Source: Nitrososphaeraceae archaeon (GTDB lineage Archaea > Thermoproteota > Nitrososphaeria > Nitrososphaerales > Nitrososphaeraceae). From it: a stretch of DNA of 32,486 nt. The translations under genes and the position numbers were made by a program. The first letter of the stretch is position 1; each line of letters starts with the position of its first letter. This document shows positions 28,070 to 32,486 of this stretch, in pieces. The stretch is taken from positions 1 to 32,486 of the forward strand of contig JADDOW010000102.1 in assembly GCA_016782225.1 (NCBI GenBank), written 5' to 3'. A model generated the notes under the pieces. The model worked only from the letters and a program-made list of their open reading frames with translations. It did no database searches and was not told the DNA's origin.

Positions 28070-29125
28070 TTGGATGATAAGATAAAATCCGTCAAAATAG
28101 ATCATGCAATCATATGCAGCCAACTCACCAAGACATATGGTTCTCAATTAGCTGTTGATCACATTGATCTAAAAATCAAATATGGAAGCATATTTGGTTT
28201 GTTAGGTCCAAACGGTGCTGGCAAAACCACCATAATTAAAATGCTTACTGGCCTAACCACCCCATCTTGCGGCAATGCCATTGTAGCGGGATACGATGTG
28301 GCCAAAGACTCTTCAAAGGTCAAAGAGATTATCGGATGGGTTTCTTCTGAGGTAATATTGGATGATTCCCTCACTTCAATGGAGAATATTTGGATTCAAT
28401 CAAAGCTACACAATTTAGGAAAAAAGTGGAAAGAAAAAGCATTCACCTTGATGAAATATTTTGAATTGGATGGAGGAGACGAGAAAAAAAAAGTAGGACA
28501 ATTTTCTACAGGCACCCGAAAAAAACTAGAAATAACCATGGCTCTGCTTCATGAGCCCAAAATATTATTCATGGACGAGCCAACAATCGGACTTGATGCG
28601 AATACGAGGAGACTGCTTTGGAACCTAATAAAAAAAATAAACAAACAATTTGGTGTCACTATTTTGTTAACTACCCACTATATTGAAGAAGCTGATGTTC
28701 TCTGTGACAACCTAGCCATAATAAGTCACGGTAAAATAATAGCTAGGGGCTCATCCCAGGAGCTTAAAGCCATGGTTGGTGGCGATTTATTGGAAATTGA
28801 TTTCTTCAAGTTTTTTGATTTGTCTGTAATTAAAAATATTGACGGAGTTATAGAAATCAGGCAGGAGGAAGATGACAAGAAGGAGGAAGAGGAGGAAGAT
28901 GACAAAAAGGAAAAACCATTGAAATTATTTATCAAAGTCAAAGACGCAGAGACCATTCTGCCGGCATTAATCAACACAATAACCAATATTCAGCCAAACA
29001 TCATAAAATCAATTAGAATAGAGAAACCCAATTTGGAGTCAGTATTCCTCGAGCTAACCGGAATGCGCATCAATGAAGTAGATGAGAATATAGATAAACA
29101 ATTTTATACAAAGGCAAGGGGGTAA
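28070..29125 (+). CDS. ABC transporter ATP-binding protein (DrrA/NodI-like)
   Basis: A 351-residue ATPase of an ABC-2 type exporter. Walker A is GPNGAGKTT (46-54), the signature is FSTGTRKK (145-152, in place of LSGGMRRR), Walker B is ILFMDEPTIGLD (165-176) and the H-loop is LLTTHYIEEAD (His203). The Q-loop position reads GWVSSEVILDD, with Ser93 where Gln is usual. The C-terminal DrrA-like extension contains a 22-residue Asp/Glu/Lys run built from a DNA duplication (28865-28909). It powers the permease encoded 16 bp downstream; the exported substrate is unknown. The frame starts with TTG, behind GGTGATG, a possible ribosome site; there is no other start before Walker A. Confidence 0.92.
   Translation: MDDKIKSVKIDHAIICSQLTKTYGSQLAVDHIDLKIKYGSIFGLLGPNGAGKTTIIKMLTGLTTPSCGNAIVAGYDVAKDSSKVKEIIGWVSSEVILDDSLTSMENIWIQSKLHNLGKKWKEKAFTLMKYFELDGGDEKKKVGQFSTGTRKKLEITMALLHEPKILFMDEPTIGLDANTRRLLWNLIKKINKQFGVTILLTTHYIEEADVLCDNLAIISHGKIIARGSSQELKAMVGGDLLEIDFFKFFDLSVIKNIDGVIEIRQEEDDKKEEEEEDDKKEKPLKLFIKVKDAETILPALINTITNIQPNIIKSIRIEKPNLESVFLELTGMRINEVDENIDKQFYTKARG
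28865..28909 (+). repeat. Duplicated 18-bp acidic codon repeat inside the ABC ATPase
   Basis: GAGGAAGATGACAAGAAG (28865-28882) recurs as the same sequence with one change (AAA for AAG) at 28892-28909, separated by 9 bp that are also GAG/GAA codons. Both copies are in frame, so the array extends an acidic loop. The pattern fits replication slippage. Confidence 0.7.
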
Positions 29126-29141
29126 GTTTAAGGCAGTTAGG

Positions 29142-29930
29142 ATGGCAATGGTGAGGCTGTTAAACCAACTCATTGGACTATACATTAGGGAAGTTAAAAA
29201 CACATACAAAAATCCAGCAATCATCGCTTTGAGCGTTATTCAGCCACTTTTGTGGATAGTGTTCTTTGGGAGCAGCTTTTCTTACGCACCCAAATCATTC
29301 CTTGAAAGTTTCTTTCACACCGATAACTATATAGCATTTTTGCTATCAGGGCAACTCTCAGCTTCAATGTTGTTTGTAGGCATGTTTAGCTCACTAAGTA
29401 TGATTCAAGACAAGAAATCAGGGTACCTAAGGAGAATTATGGTGACACCTACAAGGAATTATATTATTTTTCTGGCTAAGGTATTAGGCGCCTCAACTCG
29501 TGGAATGCTTCAGGTTCCAATTGTATTTTTAAGTGTCATGCTGTTTGGTGTTGCAATACCTGAACCATTTAGTTTAACTGCATTTATAGCTGCTTTGTTT
29601 TTACTCAGTATAGGTCTTTCGTCAATATATCTTCTGATTACTATGAAAAGTTCTGATTGGCAAATTCCGACAGTTATATCAAACTTTATCAACCTTCCTT
29701 TAATGTTCTCCAGCACGGCACTTTTTCCAAAGGAAAACTTTCCCCATTGGATGCAAATTATTTCAGACATGAATCCAGTGTCGTATTCCTCAACTTTTGG
29801 AAGGGAAATAATCATTTCAGGCAACAGTATCTCGACTAATTGGGTTTACTTCTTTTATCTTTTCATCTTTGCTTTGGTTATGATTATAATTGGCATGTTC
29901 GCAGCCACTAAAACGTTAAAAATTGAATGA
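29142..29930 (+). CDS. ABC-2 type transporter permease
   Basis: A 262-residue integral membrane subunit with six predicted helices: about 25-45, 60-85, 105-130, 140-165, 172-195 and 230-252. The IREVKNTYKNPAIIALSVIQ opening, the RRIMVTPTRNYIIFLAKVL loop and the DMNPVSYSS segment before the last helix are typical of the DrrB/NodJ permeases. It forms the exporter with the ATPase encoded immediately upstream (16 bp gap, same strand, clearly co-transcribed). It would act as a homodimer; drugs, polysaccharide or lipid are possible substrates. The ATG at 29142 is used; a second Met follows two codons later. Confidence 0.92.
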   Translation: MAMVRLLNQLIGLYIREVKNTYKNPAIIALSVIQPLLWIVFFGSSFSYAPKSFLESFFHTDNYIAFLLSGQLSASMLFVGMFSSLSMIQDKKSGYLRRIMVTPTRNYIIFLAKVLGASTRGMLQVPIVFLSVMLFGVAIPEPFSLTAFIAALFLLSIGLSSIYLLITMKSSDWQIPTVISNFINLPLMFSSTALFPKENFPHWMQIISDMNPVSYSSTFGREIIISGNSISTNWVYFFYLFIFALVMIIIGMFAATKTLKIE

Positions 29931-30047
29931 TAATACTTGAATAATGCACCAAAACTGTATTTGGCCATGCTTTACAGCAATAGGCACATAATTTGTTAGG
30001 GTTTCATTTAATACAATAGAAACAAAAGAATACAAACAATGCAGTGT

Positions 30048-30474
30048 CTAATCCTTAAGGTGTTGCATAATTACATCTTTTGCCTTTTCTTCTGAAAATA
30101 TTTCATTTAGGTTCCTTGGCTTTTTGTCCTCGAATATGAAATCCGCATACCATTTAGAGCTAAAGGCAGTTAGCATCAACAAGATTGGCAGCGTGTCCTT
30201 ACCTTTTTCAGTCAGCCTCCACAACACCATCATGGGGGTTTTATTTTCTTTTAAACATGATTAATCCCTCCTTCTCGAGTTCTTTCAGGCTCATCGAAAG
30301 AACTCGTGGCGTAAGCCCTGGAATGGATTCCAGGAGCCTATTGAATCGCTCAATTTTGTGAAATCCAATGTCCCGGATTATCAATATAGACCTCTTTTTA
30401 CCCAGTACCCCTAAACTGGTCCTTATTGGGCATTTGAAAATTTCACTTGAGGTAGTAGCACACCTTCGTATTGT
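30048..30474 (-). pseudogene. HxlR-family transcriptional regulator, frameshifted
   Basis: The frame ending at 30243 spells a winged-helix HxlR domain: CPIRTSLGVLGKKRSILIIR, FHKIERFNRLLESIPG and LTPRVLSMSLKELEKEGLI, then KRK and a stop. The rest of the family fold, the wing and C-terminal helix, reads in another frame from about 30236 down to 30048: MMVLWRLTEKGKDTLPILLM and FSSKWYADFIFEDKKPR. A one-base slip in the A-rich AAAAGAAAATAAAA stretch (30241-30254) explains this. No ATG, GTG or TTG lies before the domain in the first frame, so the start also appears lost. HxlR proteins are dimeric regulators that often control genes beside them; here the ABC exporter genes end 120 bp away. Confidence 0.75.
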
Positions 30475-30945
30475 TTAGTTGACGTGTCTTCTTGACCTTT
30501 GGTGGATTGCAACTATAATTATACCCTCTCACATACCTTTAAACTATGATTTTATTATCATTGCCCATGAATAAAACCCCCATAACAGAAAAGGAAAATT
30601 TAATAGAAATTACACCGTATGCTTTTCATATAGCAACGGTCAAAAAATCATAAAGCGGTTTTACAGTTAAAAAAGCATTTCAAAGAGATTGTTTAAAAGG
30701 TAAGTAAAAGGTTTATTTCATGAAAATAACACCTAGCCATATGCTTTATTTCAAGTCTCTATTACCAATCCTGACAAATGGTTATTGATTACAATTCAAA
30801 GAATTACATGTTGGAAAATCTAATCCAAACCAAACCGCGAAGGCAATAGCCCCTAATTTGGATATGCTTTGTCAATAAGCATGCCTAGTTTCTTTACTAT
30901 CAAAATATATTTCAATATAACAGATTAGGAGATATTTTTTGATAT
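30475..30945. other. Spacer with at most a 35-residue frame
   Basis: A plus-strand frame at 30546-30653 (MILLSLPMNKTPITEKENLI and on) is the only candidate. It has no family and weak promoter context, and I do not call it. Confidence 0.35.
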
Positions 30946-30949
30946 GGTT

Positions 30950-30957
30950 ATTATATA
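30950..30957 (+). promoter_or_regulatory. TATA box for the zinc-ribbon gene
   Basis: ATTATATA is centred about 33 bp before the ATG at 30987, within leaderless or short-leader spacing. Confidence 0.45.
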
Positions 30958-30986
30958 AGCGCACCCAAACATCATTCTGTTCACAA

Positions 30987-31115
30987 ATGAAAGGAAAATG
31001 TGATGAGTGCGGCATGGAAAATGTTGAAGTTAAATCAATAAAAAAGGCAGATTCGGATAGACAAGTTACATTATGCAATCAGTGCAGGCCTGCTGATGGC
31101 GCTTATGCATATTAG
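30987..31115 (+). CDS. Tiny zinc-ribbon protein, 42 residues
   Basis: ATG to TAG encodes 42 residues with CDEC near residue 5 and CNQC near residue 30: two C-x2-C knuckles separated by about 21 residues, a minimal zinc ribbon. The middle (VEVKSIKKADSDRQVTL) is strand-like, as in rubredoxin-type ribbons. Such mini ribbons are common in thaumarchaea and may bind nucleic acid or protein; no function is assigned. A good TATA box precedes it. The antisense frame over this gene is a shadow. Confidence 0.65.
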   Translation: MKGKCDECGMENVEVKSIKKADSDRQVTLCNQCRPADGAYAY

Positions 31116-31744
31116 GCAACAAGGTCGCCGACAACTATACACCCGAGATACTAATCCCTTTTACAAACCATTAATATATCCATCCATAATGTCCATCAGG
31201 TCTATACCGACCCTATATTGTGATTTCATAAAGACAGGTTCAATCAAATCACCAACTCAAAGTTTTGCTCATCATCCATCACAGGCAAAGTTAACTCTCT
31301 TTTTTCATATTGCATCTATCTGAAGATTGACAAAAGGCCCTAGAGAATAATTTCATATACATTGGCAAATGCGTCTTCTACCACATTTGTTATCGCTAGT
31401 GATAAGGATATATTATAGTGGTAGTAGTAGTGGATGGAACTGAATAAATTAATAGCATGTATCATATAGATGGTAAATAAATACATAAATTGATGTCCTT
31501 TAATTGGAAAAAATTTTAAAAACAGCCCATTTTGGTTGTAGTTTATGAACAAATGTTTTGGCCCATTTTAACAATTGATTTTTTTTTGTGCCACGTCATT
31601 TTATTTGGAACAGGAAACAGATCCCAATAAAGATTCCAATAAAAAGCGTTCAGATTATATTCCTTGTCCCAGGTTGTGATGGATTTTGTTGAACCATCAA
31701 CTATTTAGGTTTATTCAATAGTTATAAATAAAATAAATTTTCAA
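31116..31744. other. Spacer without supported gene
   Basis: Frames of 60-75 residues occur on both strands, but with composition and overlap that suggest chance. No hairpin stands out. Confidence 0.4.
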
Positions 31745-31918
31745 ATGGTCAATACGGTCATTATCTTGGTCAATCTGGTCATTCTGGTCAATATATTTGG
31801 TGTGCATACCAAGTGAGAAGAAAAATGGTTGAGGTGGATAATAGGTTCAATTGCAATTATACTGGTTGAGTCCAATCTAACTTTCGTTCAGATAAGTGGA
31901 TATTCAGTTACGGTATGA
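31745..31918 (+). other. Hydrophobic frame with in-frame TGA; contains GGTCA repeats
   Basis: From the ATG at 31745 a frame reads MVNTVIILVNLVILVN and on to TGA at 31814. In the same frame after the TGA it reads EEKWLRWIIGSIAIILVE and stops at 31916. The two parts together look like a small two-helix membrane protein interrupted by one nonsense codon. The DNA of the first part carries five GGTCA boxes (31747, 31756, 31768, 31777, 31786) with 9- or 12-bp spacing. No family is recognised. Confidence 0.3.
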
Positions 31919-32134
31919 ACATAATTAACATGTTCAAATGCTTATTGCAGAATACTCTACTGCTTATTCAATTATCCCTCCTCACAGAGACATCAATTCG
32001 AATGTTTGCAAATATTTCATTTGTACTGAAAGTGCTAGATGCATTTGTGTGATGAACAATATCCGATTGTTAGGAGGTGTTTATCCTTCAAATGGCCAGG
32101 TCGGCTGCACTCATTGTTTCAATCATCTTTTTTT

Positions 32135-32486
32135 TTACAGAAGTTGTTGTTGGTGTTGCTGCTGCTGTTTTGTGGCCAATGACAATATGGGTAGCATAAA
32201 GTAAAAGGTAGCTCCTGCATCTCCTAAATTATTTTCAGCCCATATTCTGCCGCCATGGGCCTCTACAATACTTTTTGAAATAAATAGCCCTAAACCAATG
32301 CCGTTTTCTGAATTTGTTGCAAATTTAGTAAATAGTCTTGGCATTATAATTGGGTCTATACCGGCTCCATTATCTTTTATGCTAACTAGGACTTGCTTAT
32401 CACCAGAATTACCGTTTTTTATTTGTTGCACTTCTGTGCTGACAGATATTTTTCTCCTAGTTTTTTCGCTAAACTTGTTAGCATTG
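32135..32486 (-). CDS. Sensor histidine kinase, C-terminal part, continues past the right edge
   Basis: The frame is open to the end of the window, which reads NANKFSEKTRRK (N-box end of a HATPase_c domain). It continues with VSIKDNGAGID (G1), MPRLFTKFATNSENG (F-box), IGLGLFISKSIVEAHGG (G2) and GATFYFMLP. It then ends in a Gln-rich tail (KQQQQHQQQ) from CAA/CAG repeats. It is the ATP-binding end of a thaumarchaeal membrane or PAS-type histidine kinase; sensor and HisKA parts lie outside. It closely resembles the GHKL part of the broken kinase at 15916-16206. No receiver domain follows. Confidence 0.85.
   Translation of the reverse strand, partial: NANKFSEKTRRKISVSTEVQQIKNGNSGDKQVLVSIKDNGAGIDPIIMPRLFTKFATNSENGIGLGLFISKSIVEAHGGRIWAENNLGDAGATFYFMLPILSLATKQQQQHQQQLL

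Noticed and set aside
30546-30653. 35-residue plus-strand frame
   Set aside because: Very short, no family, weak promoter context.
31938-32204. Plus-strand frame ending in a Cys-rich run
   Set aside because: The Cys run is the antisense of the CAA/CAG Gln tail of the histidine kinase; it is a shadow.
1-32486. tRNA, rRNA, CRISPR or insertion sequence
   Set aside because: I looked for T-loop motifs, regularly spaced repeats and transposase motifs on both strands and found none that hold up.

Overview
This is an AT-rich stretch of archaeal chromosome, most likely from an ammonia-oxidising archaeon (Nitrososphaeria/Thaumarchaeota, Nitrosocosmicus-like). That assignment is an inference from gene content and style. 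Many starts are TTG or GTG. Many starts have a TATA-like box about 25-32 bp upstream and no ribosome binding site, as in leaderless archaeal transcripts. The protein families also fit: CopC-type copper protein, DUF763, YwbE-like protein, thaumarchaeal-style hybrid histidine kinases, HxlR regulator, PPK2, and tiny zinc-knuckle proteins. I saw no rRNA, tRNA, CRISPR array, transposase or phage gene.

Layout. 0-1 kb: a CopC-type copper-binding protein broken by frameshifts from its C-terminal domain. 1.2-4.3 kb: a minus-strand pair, a hybrid histidine kinase whose 5' end is cut by an in-frame amber codon, then a single-domain voltage-gated cation channel with a TLEGW selectivity filter. 4.9-6.1 kb: a small charged protein behind a promoter-proximal dyad, and an SDR oxidoreductase. 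6.6-9 kb: a DUF4185 propeller protein with a duplicated C-terminal module, divergent from a tiny acidic protein. 9.5-12.2 kb: a UspA protein and an HD-phosphodiesterase/GNAT fusion. 12.5-16.2 kb: a decay zone with a tiny Cys-rich protein, an MFS exporter with three frameshifts, a YwbE-like protein and a histidine kinase collapsed to its two ends. 16.9-19.7 kb: an O-methyltransferase, a tiny protein and an SQR-like flavoprotein. 20.5-25.4 kb: a stand-alone YEATS-domain protein, small membrane proteins, PPK2 and DUF763. 26.3-29.9 kb: a membrane glycosyltransferase and a two-gene ABC exporter. 30-32.5 kb: a frameshifted HxlR regulator, a tiny zinc-ribbon protein, and the C-terminus of another histidine kinase running off the right edge.

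The most notable items are the YEATS domain with its acyl-lysine pocket residues conserved, the archaeal voltage-gated channel with a Ca-type filter lying 33 bp behind a membrane histidine kinase, the HD-PDE/GNAT fusion, and the high density of broken genes (at least five in 32 kb). The broken genes are either real local decay or a sequence-quality problem. Most other genes are single transcription units with long AT-rich spacers.
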